In this document: in pieces, positions 47,782 to 56,687 of the stretch
How positions within the stretch are numbered: position 1 is the first letter of the stretch
How the letters are laid out: each line of letters begins with the position of its first letter
From: Phycisphaerales bacterium UBA5793
GTDB lineage: Bacteria > Planctomycetota > Phycisphaerae > Phycisphaerales > UBA5793
DNA length: 64,000 nt
Reading direction: 5' to 3'
NCBI GenBank assembly: GCA_002418285.1
Contig: DIDT01000052.1
Span: forward strand, 247,372 to 311,371
Notes under the pieces: model-generated
The model's input: the letters and a program-made list of their open reading frames with translations, nothing else
What the model was told of the DNA's origin: nothing
The model's database searches: none
Program-made: the position numbers and the translations under genes

Positions 47782-50391
47782 ATGGCCAAGAAGACCAAGT
47801 CCAAATCATCACCGCGACGCCCCGCCGCCGCGACCGTCGACACCAAGGGCAAGCACCTGGTGATCGTCGAGTCGCCCAGTAAGGCCAAGAACATCAATCA
47901 ATACCTTGGCTCGGACTACGTCGTAAAGGCTTCGGTCGGCCACGTCAGAGACCTGCCCAACAAATCTCCCAAGGGCGTCAAACAGCCCGTCCCCGGCGTT
48001 GATCTCGAGCATCATTTCAAACCGACCTACGAAGTGCTCGCCGGAAAGAAGACCACCCTCACCGATCTCAAGAAAGCCGCGAAGAACGCCACCGACATCT
48101 GGTTCGCCACCGACCTTGATCGCGAAGGCGAAGCCATTGCCTGGCATCTCGCGCAGGAACTGGGAATCAAATCCGCCGATGCCAAGCGCGTCGTCTTCAA
48201 CGCCGTCACTCGCAGCGAGGTAAAGCGAGCGTTTGATAATCCGCATCCCATCGACGAAGACCGAGTCAACGCCCAGCAGGCTCGCCGCATCCTCGATCGC
48301 ATCGTCGGCTACCAGGTTTCGCCGCTGCTCTGGAAGAAAGTGGCGCGAGGGCTGAGTGCCGGCCGCGTGCAGTCCGTCGCGGTGCGGCTCGTCGTCGAGC
48401 GCGAGCGTGAAATCCGCGCGTTCATTCCCGATGAATACTGGAACCTGAGCGTCCGTCTCACGACCCAGCGCGACAAACTCGATCGCATCACGGGCGACTG
48501 GGCTACGTTCCTCGGCAAGCTCGACGACAAAGGCAATGGGCCAACCGTCAAAGCCCAGAACGCTTGGCTCGCCAAACACCATGCGTTCCGCGCCGATCTC
48601 TTCGAGGTCGATGGAAACAAGCTCGACGTCACGACCGCCGACACGGCACTCAAGATCGCCAGGCGGGCCGGCTTCGTCCTTTCCGATCGAATCGAGACGA
48701 CGGACGATAAGGGCAAGGGACCCGCAGCCAAGCTTGTCGAATTTGTCGGCACAACCAATCCTGCTGACTTCATCGTCAACTCAATCGAGACAAAGCGCAC
48801 CAGCTCGCGCCCGACCGCCCCGTTCATTACCTCGACCCTGCAGCAGGCGGCCTCGACGCGACTCGGCTTCGGCGCCCAGCGCACCATGCGTGCGGCCCAG
48901 CAACTCTACGAAGGCGTCGACCTGCCAAGGCACGGCACCGTCGGCCTCATTACCTACATGCGAACCGACTCGACGCATCTGTCAAAGGAAGCCGTCAACA
49001 TGGCGCGCGAGTACATCGGGTCGACCTTCGGCCCCAAGTACCTGCCCGACTCGCCCAATGCCTATTCCAGTTCGAACAAGGCCGCACAGGAGGCGCACGA
49101 GGCTATCCGCCCCACTGATGTCAGCATCCATCCCGATTCCGTCACCGGCGCGCTCTCAGCCGATCAGGCGAAGTTATACCGCATCATCTGGGAGCGCTTC
49201 GTCGCTTGCCAGATGACCCCGGCCCAGTGGGACGCCACGACCGTCCTCTCCAGCCCGGCCAGCGACAAGGGACTCGTGTTCAAGTCGACGGGTCGCGTGC
49301 TTGTCTTCGACGGCTTCCTCAGAGTGACCGGCGTGCCAACGGCCTCCGACGAGCAGACGCTGCCGAGCATGAACGAGAAGGATCTGCTCGGACCCTTCGA
49401 TCTCAAGCCGTTGCAGAAATTCACCACTCCTCCGCCGCGCTACACCGAAGCCTCCCTTGTCAAAACGCTGGAAGAAGAGGGCATCGGCCGCCCCTCGACC
49501 TACGCCGCGATCATCCAGACCATCCAGGACCGCAAGTACGTCGAGCAGCGCGAGCGCCGCTTTTTCGCCACCGATCTTGGCGAAGTCGTCACCGACAAGC
49601 TCATCGAAGCCTTCCCCGACATTCTCAATCTCGGCTTCACCCGCAACATGGAAGGTGAACTCGACCGCATCGAATCGCGCGAGATGAACTGGGTTGACGT
49701 GCTCGACGAGTTCTACGAACCCTTCCGCATCCGCCTCGAAGAAGCGCACGAGACGCTCAAGCACGCCAAGGCGGAGATGGAACCAGCCCCCGATAACATC
49801 CGCTGCGAGAAGTGTGGAGCAACAACCGTCTACCGTTTCGGAAAGAACGGCCGCTTCCTCAGCTGCTCGCGCTATCCCGATTGCGACTACGCCTCACCGA
49901 TCGATGCGGAAGGCAAGCCCAAGAAGATCGAGCCCGTCGACGTCGCCTGCCCCAAGTGCGGAGCGCCAATGAACAAGCGCACCGGCCGCTTCGGCGCGTT
50001 CCTCGGCTGCACGAAGTACCCGGACTGCGATGGCATCGTGAAACTCGACAGGAAAGAACGACCGGTCGCGCCGCAGCCTCCGCCCTATACGACCGACCTG
50101 CCTTGCCCCAAATGCGGCGAGCCGCTCAACCTCCGCAGCGGCAAGCGCGGTCCGTGGCTGAGTTGCTCCGCCTTCCCCAAGTGCCGTGGCCGCGGAGCGT
50201 GGTCCAAGCTCGACCCCAAGGAGCAGGAACGCCTCGAAAAGGCCCTGACCGCACACGAGCGCCTGCACCCCATCCCGGTCCTGACCGATCTCAAGGGCCA
50301 TCCGCTCACCGACGACCGAGGTCAGCCTCTGGAAAAGCCGGCTGATCGGGCCGAGGGCGGCCAGGGCAACCTCTCCAACGACGCCGCTTAA
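47782..50391 (+). CDS. topA: DNA topoisomerase I (type IA)
   Basis: TopA relaxes negative supercoils through a 5'-phosphotyrosine. The 869-residue protein has the TOPRIM domain at the start (KHLVIVESPSKAKNINQYLG, later FATDLDREGEAIAWHLAQEL), the gate domains, and the catalytic GLITYMRTDSTHLS with Y392. The C-terminus (about 670-830) holds three four-cysteine zinc ribbons, each with CxxCG and CSRYPDC, CTKYPDCDG or CSAFPKCRG. Residues 1-25 are a lysine-rich extension. The last 40 residues are polar. A promoter-like pair lies upstream. Confidence 0.97.
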   Translation: MAKKTKSKSSPRRPAAATVDTKGKHLVIVESPSKAKNINQYLGSDYVVKASVGHVRDLPNKSPKGVKQPVPGVDLEHHFKPTYEVLAGKKTTLTDLKKAAKNATDIWFATDLDREGEAIAWHLAQELGIKSADAKRVVFNAVTRSEVKRAFDNPHPIDEDRVNAQQARRILDRIVGYQVSPLLWKKVARGLSAGRVQSVAVRLVVEREREIRAFIPDEYWNLSVRLTTQRDKLDRITGDWATFLGKLDDKGNGPTVKAQNAWLAKHHAFRADLFEVDGNKLDVTTADTALKIARRAGFVLSDRIETTDDKGKGPAAKLVEFVGTTNPADFIVNSIETKRTSSRPTAPFITSTLQQAASTRLGFGAQRTMRAAQQLYEGVDLPRHGTVGLITYMRTDSTHLSKEAVNMAREYIGSTFGPKYLPDSPNAYSSSNKAAQEAHEAIRPTDVSIHPDSVTGALSADQAKLYRIIWERFVACQMTPAQWDATTVLSSPASDKGLVFKSTGRVLVFDGFLRVTGVPTASDEQTLPSMNEKDLLGPFDLKPLQKFTTPPPRYTEASLVKTLEEEGIGRPSTYAAIIQTIQDRKYVEQRERRFFATDLGEVVTDKLIEAFPDILNLGFTRNMEGELDRIESREMNWVDVLDEFYEPFRIRLEEAHETLKHAKAEMEPAPDNIRCEKCGATTVYRFGKNGRFLSCSRYPDCDYASPIDAEGKPKKIEPVDVACPKCGAPMNKRTGRFGAFLGCTKYPDCDGIVKLDRKERPVAPQPPPYTTDLPCPKCGEPLNLRSGKRGPWLSCSAFPKCRGRGAWSKLDPKEQERLEKALTAHERLHPIPVLTDLKGHPLTDDRGQPLEKPADRAEGGQGNLSNDAA

Positions 50392-50410
50392 ACCGCCCGC
50401 CAAGACCGGA

Positions 50411-50713
50411 ATGTTGCGTCCGGGCAACATGGACCTTCAGTCGACGCCACATCGCGCCGATGGATCCCGTGGCATGTTGCCGCAACGCGACACGATCTCG
50501 GCTTCGGTGTGGATCATTCGCCTCTCGCGGGTCGATGCATCCATCTCGATCGCACCCGAAAGTGGGCCACCGAATGCGGCAAGCACCGCACGATTCGGCC
50601 AGCCGCTGAGTCATCTGTCCGCCGTTCTTCGAGAAATGCGCAGCGCGTCGATCCCGATCGCCGAGATTGCGCAGCAGCAGGCCGTCCAGCAGCGGCTTCG
50701 CCGCGCCGCATGA
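50411..50713 (+). CDS. small hypothetical protein upstream of the NtrC-type regulator
   Basis: The frame encodes up to 100 residues and ends 16 bp before the regulator gene. Third codon positions are mostly G or C, as in the neighbours, which favours real coding. The second half is helical (LSHLSAVLREMRSASIPIAEIAQQQAVQQRLRR). No family is recognised. The first ATG lies in a perfect seven-base inverted repeat (50411-50417 with 50424-50430), so a later start at ATG 50429 or 50474 is also possible. It may be co-transcribed with the regulator; a role as its partner is speculative. Confidence 0.45.
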   Translation: MLRPGNMDLQSTPHRADGSRGMLPQRDTISASVWIIRLSRVDASISIAPESGPPNAASTARFGQPLSHLSAVLREMRSASIPIAEIAQQQAVQQRLRRAA

Positions 50714-50729
50714 GGGGAATCCGTCTGAG

Positions 50730-52190
50730 ATGAACACGCACGACTCGCCACCGCCGCCGCGCATCCTCGTCGTGGATAACGACCCCATCGCCTGCGAAGG
50801 GCTGCGCGAAGTGCTGCGCAGCCACCACTACGATACCGCCACGGCGCTCAACGCTGAAGAAGCGCTGGCCGCACTCGCCGATGCCCAGCAGGCGCGTGAT
50901 GGTCACCCCGCGCATCCCTTCGGCCTGGTCATCACCGACCTCAATCTCCCCGGCACCAGCGGAACCGAACTGCTCCGCCACATCCGCAGCAAGCACCCCG
51001 ATACCGTCGTCATTGTGCTCACCGCATATGGTACCATTGAAGCTGCCGTCAACGCCATCAAGCTCGGCGCGTTTGACTACCTCACGCATCCGCTCGTCGA
51101 AGAAGAACTCCTCGCCCTGCTCGACAAGGCGATGCGCCATGGCGCACTCATTTCGCAGAATCACAACCTGCGCCAGCAACTCGACGATCGCTTCGGACTG
51201 GACAACATCGTCGGCCGCGATCCGCGCATGCAGCGAATCTACGACCTCGTCGAAGCCGTCTCGCCCACGAAGACCAGCGTGCTGATGACCGGCGAATCCG
51301 GCACGGGCAAGAGCCTCATCGCCCGCGCCATCCACCAGCGCTCGCCGCTTCGGGACAAACCTTTCATCGAGATCTCCTGCGGCTCGATCCCCGAAACGCT
51401 GCTCGAATCCGAACTCTTCGGCCACGTCAAAGGCGCCTTCACCGGCGCCCATGCCGACAAGGTCGGGCGTTTCCTGGCCGCTGATGGCGGCACGATCTTC
51501 CTCGACGAGATCAACTCCGCGTCGCCGGGCATGCAGCTCAAACTGCTGCGCGTCCTGCAGGAAAAGCGATTCGAGCCCGTCGGCTCGACCAAAACAGTCG
51601 AGGTCAACGTGCGCGTCGTCCTGGCCAGCAACGAACCCCTCGAACAACTCGTGACTCAGGGCCAGTTCCGCCAGGATCTCTACTACCGCATCAACGTCGT
51701 GAAGATCGAGTTGCCGCCGCTGCGTGATCGACTGACCGATGTCCCCGTGCTCGCCGGTCACTTCCTCGAAAAGCAGAGCCGCGCCGCCGGTCGTCAGATT
51801 CTCGGCTTCACTCCCGACGCGATGGCGGCACTCCAGCGCTATTCCTATCCCGGCAATGTGCGCGAGCTCGAAAACATCGTCGAGCGAGCCGTCGTCCTCT
51901 GCCGCGGCCCCAAGGTCGGCATCGACGACCTGCCGCCGATGGTCGTCGAAAACCGCCCGGGCCAATTGGCGCTCATGCACCACCGCCACGGCGACGCTGA
52001 CCCGATCCCATGGGACGGCGAGACACTCGCCGAAGCACTCGAAGTGCAGGAACGACGCATCATTCGTGCGGCGCTCGACGCCAACAACTGGAACCGCAAC
52101 CAGACTGCGGCCCAACTCGGCATCAACCGCACCACGCTCTACAAGAAGATTCGCGCCTTCCGCCTCGACGAATACCCGCAGGCCGGCTGA
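50730..52190 (+). CDS. sigma-54-dependent response regulator (NtrC family)
   Basis: The 486-residue protein has the three NtrC domains. The receiver (about 10-135) has phospho-acceptor D70 (ITDLNLPG) and T98, but the conserved lysine of the KPF motif is replaced by H120 (YLTHPL). The AAA+ domain has Walker A GESGTGKS (188-195), the sigma-54 contact loop GAFTGA (235-240) and Walker B TIFLDE. A Fis-type helix-turn-helix ends the protein (NRNQTAAQLGINRTTLYKKIR). It should activate sigma-54 promoters. No histidine kinase is adjacent. ATG 50730 is chosen at the start of the receiver. Confidence 0.94.
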   Translation: MNTHDSPPPPRILVVDNDPIACEGLREVLRSHHYDTATALNAEEALAALADAQQARDGHPAHPFGLVITDLNLPGTSGTELLRHIRSKHPDTVVIVLTAYGTIEAAVNAIKLGAFDYLTHPLVEEELLALLDKAMRHGALISQNHNLRQQLDDRFGLDNIVGRDPRMQRIYDLVEAVSPTKTSVLMTGESGTGKSLIARAIHQRSPLRDKPFIEISCGSIPETLLESELFGHVKGAFTGAHADKVGRFLAADGGTIFLDEINSASPGMQLKLLRVLQEKRFEPVGSTKTVEVNVRVVLASNEPLEQLVTQGQFRQDLYYRINVVKIELPPLRDRLTDVPVLAGHFLEKQSRAAGRQILGFTPDAMAALQRYSYPGNVRELENIVERAVVLCRGPKVGIDDLPPMVVENRPGQLALMHHRHGDADPIPWDGETLAEALEVQERRIIRAALDANNWNRNQTAAQLGINRTTLYKKIRAFRLDEYPQAG

Positions 52191-52193
52191 CGC

Positions 52194-52562
52194 TCAGTGA
52201 TCTGTCCGCGGTCGCACCACCACGTGCGGCGCGATCAGTTCAATCGTGCGATCGCCGATCCCATTCACCCGGTTGACATCTTCGAGCGACACGAATGGCC
52301 CGTTGGCTTCGCGATCGGCAACAATCCGCGCCGCCAGCGCCGGCCCGATGCGCGGCAGTGCCTGCAATTGTGCAGCCGTCGCGGCGTTCAAATCCAGTCG
52401 CATGTCGGGAGGGGTTCGCTGCGCATGGCCCAGCGGTTCGACGCCGACATAGATTGGCCGCCTCGCCGCCACCCATGCCAGCGCGCATGTCATCGCCAGC
52501 AGGCAGGCTGCCGCGACAACCCATTGCATGGAACCCCGATCGCCCGGCCCGTCAGCCGTCAT
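52194..52562 (-). CDS. ComEA-like helix-hairpin-helix DNA-binding membrane protein
   Basis: The 122-residue protein has an N-terminal membrane helix (WVVAAACLLAMTCALAWVAA, 14-33) and two helix-hairpin-helix motifs: LDLNAATAAQLQALPRIGPALAARIVADRE and FVSLEDVNRVNGIGDRTIELIAP. This is the ComEA layout, in which the anchored domain binds incoming DNA during transformation; shorter forms are general. Its start overlaps the GH10-like gene end by 11 bp. The prepilin peptidase and a pilin-like protein elsewhere in the window could belong to the same uptake machinery, but this is inferred. Confidence 0.85.
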   Translation of the reverse strand: MTADGPGDRGSMQWVVAAACLLAMTCALAWVAARRPIYVGVEPLGHAQRTPPDMRLDLNAATAAQLQALPRIGPALAARIVADREANGPFVSLEDVNRVNGIGDRTIELIAPHVVVRPRTDH

Positions 52563-54159
52563 CGTTCTCGCTCGCGAGGTTCACAACCCAGTCGCGCTCG
52601 CTCGGCAACGAGCACCGCAAAACACGTTTCTTGAGTTCGCGATGCAAGTCGCCCATTGCGGCCAGCGCCGGCTTTGGCCGCCCCATCGACGAAATCAGTC
52701 CCGCACCCGGCAATTCAGAAGACTGATGGTCAAACAACTCATGGCACACCGCCGACTCGACAAACGGCTTGCTCAGCGCAATCGAAAGCGCCTTGCGCAG
52801 CCACTCCGCCTGTCGCACAGGCGTCCAGGGTTCGCGGTAGAACCCCGCTGCATCAAGTTCTTCGGCCGAAGCGCTAACCGTCTGCGCTCCCTCGTCCCCC
52901 TCCACCGCTTGCGCCTTCGCATTGCGCGTGGGCCGGTGGCTCGGCGCTCCCACGCCCGTCACCACGACCGGAAACTCGAGGAACAGCAGCGTGTCGAGAA
53001 TGGAACTGATCTGCATGAAGTCGCGCGTCGCCTGGCCGCGCTGATGATGGCCGAACTGCAGATTGATCCCGACCATGTCGAGTTTGAATCCCGACTGCGC
53101 GATCATCTCCGCATACACGATCGGCGGCACCGAACGCGGATGCCCCGCAAAATACTCGCCGAACGGCTCCGTTACCTCGACCAGCGTGCGCCCCTGCGGG
53201 TGCAATGACTTCACCAGCCCCGTCGCCATACGCGTCAGGTCCATCAACTGGTCATATGCGATCGTGAAACTCTCATTGATGTGCAGTGACGACGCGATAT
53301 TCCACACCGATACCGACGAGCGGTACCGCTTGACGATCGCCTCGATGTGCTCGTGAAGCAGGTCGTAGAGTGTGTCGTAATCGTGCTCCCAGATGTAGAG
53401 CCACTCCGGGACCGCCAGGGCGCGGAAGTCAATGATCGGCCCGAGCATGACCGGAAAGCCCGCCTTGCCCGCCCACTCGATCCACCGGTCGAACTTGCTC
53501 CAGTCGTATTCACCTTCCTCCGGCTCCACCTCGCGCCAACGAATCGGCACCGAGATGAGGTCAAAATCACGCGTGATGATCTCAGTCAGAGGCTCGGCGA
53601 ATTGGCTCTGGTACGTGCGGATGCCAAGCGCCGGCGTCGGCTCCCCGCGATTGCCGAACCGCTTGGCCAGCAGAATGTCCGCGTGCATGAAAGTCAGCTT
53701 CTCACCAGCCGCGATCGCCGTAATCAGCGCCTGCCGCGCCAGTTCCTGCGCCTTGGGAGGATCTGTGTTCTCGAGGCACAGTGCCTGCATGAACAGGTCC
53801 CGCGCCTCGGCCCAGAGTTTGATGATCGGATGGTTCTCTTCGAGTTCGAACAGCAGCCAGTCTTCAAGTTTGACGAGGAAGAGCTTGATCCGGTGCCGGG
53901 CCAGTTCAAGGTAGAGCAGATACGGCGACTCGCGGTCCGGCAGCAGGCACGTCGGCAGCATAAGCCGCCCGTGCTCGCCCGCGTCGACCAGCAGCACCAG
54001 CGACGCCGACTCCGGGGATCGCTTGTCGCACTGGATCATCCCCTCACGAAAGGTCACGTCCCCCTGTACGCCGATCTCGTTGGCCCCGATGAGGTGGGCC
54101 TGCTGCAACGGGAAGTCTGCGGCGGGTTGTTGTCCGTCGTAAACGGAGTAGACAAGCAT
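52552..54159 (-). CDS. GH10-like (endo-beta-xylanase-fold) protein, catalytic glutamates not seen
   Basis: The 535-residue protein starts at ATG 54159 with GGAG nine bases upstream. Residues 1-165 form a separate beta-rich and helical region. Residues 175-480 follow GH10 xylanase order: PIRWREVEPEEGEYDWSKFD and WIEWAGKAGFPV at strands 2-3, PEWLY, SVSVWNIASSLH, LDMVGINLQFGHH and LEFPVVVTGVGAPS. In active GH10 enzymes strand 4 reads WDVVNE and strand 7 ITELD; here these places read WNIAS (286-290) and VTGVG (400-404), so both catalytic glutamates appear lost. No signal peptide is seen, so it is probably cytoplasmic. Its job is unknown, perhaps carbohydrate binding. Confidence 0.7.
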   Translation of the reverse strand: MLVYSVYDGQQPAADFPLQQAHLIGANEIGVQGDVTFREGMIQCDKRSPESASLVLLVDAGEHGRLMLPTCLLPDRESPYLLYLELARHRIKLFLVKLEDWLLFELEENHPIIKLWAEARDLFMQALCLENTDPPKAQELARQALITAIAAGEKLTFMHADILLAKRFGNRGEPTPALGIRTYQSQFAEPLTEIITRDFDLISVPIRWREVEPEEGEYDWSKFDRWIEWAGKAGFPVMLGPIIDFRALAVPEWLYIWEHDYDTLYDLLHEHIEAIVKRYRSSVSVWNIASSLHINESFTIAYDQLMDLTRMATGLVKSLHPQGRTLVEVTEPFGEYFAGHPRSVPPIVYAEMIAQSGFKLDMVGINLQFGHHQRGQATRDFMQISSILDTLLFLEFPVVVTGVGAPSHRPTRNAKAQAVEGDEGAQTVSASAEELDAAGFYREPWTPVRQAEWLRKALSIALSKPFVESAVCHELFDHQSSELPGAGLISSMGRPKPALAAMGDLHRELKKRVLRCSLPSERDWVVNLASENDDG

Positions 54160-54484
54160 CCAGGAACGCTCCAGCCGGAGGACGGTCGCAGCAAGCCAAG
54201 CCGGGCCCGCGCGGACCCCGGCATCGGCCGGGCAGTCGATTGTAGCCGCAAAGCGGCGGAGTCTCGTAGCGCCCGCCCACCACATGAACCCGACCAGACC
54301 GACGCGCCAGCGAGGAAATCACGCAGGTCGGAACAAAGCTCGGCGCCGTCCCGGCAACTCGGAAGCGATTGAAAATGATTCGATCACCGCACCAGCGTCG
54401 ACCGCCTGCCTCGCCGCAACGGGGCCTACTTCTCCACTCCACGCCCGAATGGGTACGATTCGCCAACGATCGGAGACGGCCCTG
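54160..54484. other. divergent intergenic region, no supported gene
   Basis: This 325-bp gap separates the GH10-like gene from the zinc-ribbon membrane protein. The plus frame is open from 54284, but the extra 67 residues are Arg/Pro-rich without a conserved start, and a good ribosome site precedes ATG 54485. No clear promoter pair was found. Confidence 0.5.
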
Positions 54485-55471
54485 ATGGATCCGCAGATGC
54501 CGGAAATGGATACGACGGGCAATCCGCCGGCGATCAAAGAGACACGTTCTCTCACGACCGCCGATGAGCAACCTGCGCGGTTCCTTCCCGTCGATCCACA
54601 ACGTGTGTCCATCGACGAACTCGAGCCAACCTGGCTCAGGGAACGTACGGCTCAGCATCGTCGCGAGCACGGCGCGTGGTGGGGGCGACGACCGGCGGCC
54701 ATTACGCTCACATTCCTAGTACTGGCGGCGGTGCTGCTGGGCTGGTGCGGCTACCTGCTCCACCTGACCAGTGGATTCATGACGACTGTGGTCGCCGCGT
54801 TCCTGATTCTGTTCGGCGCTGCTGTGGCGCTGTTCTTCCTTTCCGAGGATTCCAACCGACGGGCTGCCGAAGCAATGCTGGCTCGTATGCGAGCCCAGAA
54901 CAAAACCCCGGTGTTGCCTCTACGCGCCGAATACCACCCTTCGAGGTTCCCAGCGCGAACTGGAGAGTCTCGAATCAGGGAGCGAACAGGACTGCCCAAC
55001 TTGTGGATACCGATGCGCTACATCGATCGGTTTCGATCGATCGACGCCACTTGTCCGTACAAACAGATCGTAAGTCGGCTGTGCCGCGAACCGAAGTACG
55101 CGCCGCCATGGAGTCGGTTCGCGTCACGCACGCTGTACACGCCGGTGGCTGCTCCTTCGGCGCTTGCGCTGTTCCAGATTCTCGTCATCCTCCACGTAAC
55201 AATCCCAGCACTGGCGATCATCGCGATCGGCTTACTGGTCGTCATCTTCACGGCGCGAGCACACACGAGGTTTGCCCGCTCGATCTACGCACAACGGATC
55301 AACGAGGACTGGCCGTGCCTCGAGTGTGGCTACCCGCTCAGGACGTTGCAGCACACAGAAGGTACGATCGCTCACTGCCCCGAGTGCGGCACATCGCTGA
55401 CCACGCTCGACATCTGTCTTGCCTCGTGGCCGCCTCCGAAAACTCAGAAAGCGCGTTGGCTGCAAGGCTGA
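54485..55471 (+). CDS. membrane protein with C-terminal zinc ribbon, unknown function
   Basis: The 328-residue protein starts at ATG 54485 with GGAG nine bases upstream. It has two pairs of membrane helices, at about 80-100 and 103-125 and again at about 220-240 and 242-262, and ends with a zinc ribbon: CLECGYPLRT then HCPECGTSL. The CxECGY.L/CPECG ribbon is a recurring feature of small membrane proteins in planctomycete genomes, which supports the taxonomic guess. No enzyme motif is seen. It precedes another unknown gene by 84 bp. Confidence 0.72.
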   Translation: MDPQMPEMDTTGNPPAIKETRSLTTADEQPARFLPVDPQRVSIDELEPTWLRERTAQHRREHGAWWGRRPAAITLTFLVLAAVLLGWCGYLLHLTSGFMTTVVAAFLILFGAAVALFFLSEDSNRRAAEAMLARMRAQNKTPVLPLRAEYHPSRFPARTGESRIRERTGLPNLWIPMRYIDRFRSIDATCPYKQIVSRLCREPKYAPPWSRFASRTLYTPVAAPSALALFQILVILHVTIPALAIIAIGLLVVIFTARAHTRFARSIYAQRINEDWPCLECGYPLRTLQHTEGTIAHCPECGTSLTTLDICLASWPPPKTQKARWLQG

Positions 55472-55555
55472 CAGGAGCCGAAACGAGACTCGGCGCGGAT
55501 CGCGCCCCGTCCTGGTAGAATGGACTTCGTTCATCCTCAACAAGAGGGGAATTCG

Positions 55556-56521
55556 ATGATATGGAACTCCAGTCACGCGATGTTGCCGCTGATATTGATT
55601 GCCGCCATGGCCGCTCCACTGTCGCAAACGCCTCCGGCGGACGTGGCTCCCTCCGTCGAGCAAACCCGAGTAATCCTGTCGCGCGACCCACACGTCGCGG
55701 CGATGCTCGAGAAGGCGCCGTACAAGACAATCGACTACACCATCGTTCCCGCCGACGAAGCGGCGCCGAAATCGGACCGAATTCTGGTCAGCGATGGATC
55801 GCATGACTATCACGTGCCACGTTCTGTCAATGACGTTCGCGTCAGGTCCACCTCTCACGACTCCGTCATGTCGCTCAGGTTTGATGGATTCAGTTTCATC
55901 AGTTTCAATCGAATCCCTGAGAAGGACGAGGAGGGCAACCCGATCGACGACGGCCGCAATCGCATCGATGACTACTGGTCCTCCACCGACTGGAAGGCAA
56001 TCAGAGCGACGCTGGCGGCTTTGGGTGATGGCGATCCCGAATCAACGGGTAGCAAGGAAGCGTATCGTCGAGCCCTACTCTCGCTGCGCAATATGAAAGA
56101 CCGTGAACTGCTGGATCTGGTGCTTACCGCTGACAAGTCGCACTGGGTGAAGGCGGCGAACAGCGATGAACTCATCAGCATCGTCTTCGCTATGTACATT
56201 CGTGAGGGCTTTGAGGCAAAGGACAAAGAACTGCGCGGCACGATCATTCGCATCAAGCACCCAACGGGCAGTGAAATCGTGATGTTCCCGACCGACGTCA
56301 CGCCAGATGGCAAAGGAAGATGCCTCGTTCAGTTGAACTTTCTTGAACTGGACCCGCTGGGCATCGCAGAGCGAGAAGGCGGAACGCGAACTCGATTCGA
56401 GTGGGATGATCCGGAGGACAAAGTTGCCGACGAGTCGGCTGCGTTCCTCGCGGGCATCCTGTTCGATCGGACCGTCAAGCGCACCGATGAACCCGAGATC
56501 GAAGCCGCGCCGATGCCGTAG
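55556..56521 (+). CDS. secreted or membrane-anchored protein, unknown function
   Basis: The 321-residue protein starts at ATG 55556 behind GAGGGGA. A hydrophobic signal (AMLPLILIAAMAAPLSQ) is followed by a Pro-rich stretch and a mixed alpha/beta domain with many charged residues (RFDGFSFISFNRIPEKDEEGNP, RIKHPTGSEIVMFPTDVTPDG). There are no cysteines, no repeats and no recognisable catalytic motif. A TAGAAT 35 bp upstream could be a -10 box. The family was not recognised. Confidence 0.65.
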   Translation: MIWNSSHAMLPLILIAAMAAPLSQTPPADVAPSVEQTRVILSRDPHVAAMLEKAPYKTIDYTIVPADEAAPKSDRILVSDGSHDYHVPRSVNDVRVRSTSHDSVMSLRFDGFSFISFNRIPEKDEEGNPIDDGRNRIDDYWSSTDWKAIRATLAALGDGDPESTGSKEAYRRALLSLRNMKDRELLDLVLTADKSHWVKAANSDELISIVFAMYIREGFEAKDKELRGTIIRIKHPTGSEIVMFPTDVTPDGKGRCLVQLNFLELDPLGIAEREGGTRTRFEWDDPEDKVADESAAFLAGILFDRTVKRTDEPEIEAAPMP

Positions 56522-56687
56522 CGGCGGCTCTCACGCGCGCACGGAACTACTCGCGCCCGTGCGGGGCACGGCGTTTGCCGCGCACTTTCTTCGGGTGTTC
56601 CTCTGCTTCTCGATTGGGATGGCCAGTCGATTGCCTTCGCCGTGCCGATGCCGGGCCCCTCGTGAAATCGCGGCATACATTTAGCCC

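Noticed and set aside
50514..52115. Minus-strand open frame of 533 codons opposite the NtrC-type regulator
   Set aside because: Antisense to intact receiver, AAA+ and HTH motifs; no protein family visible.
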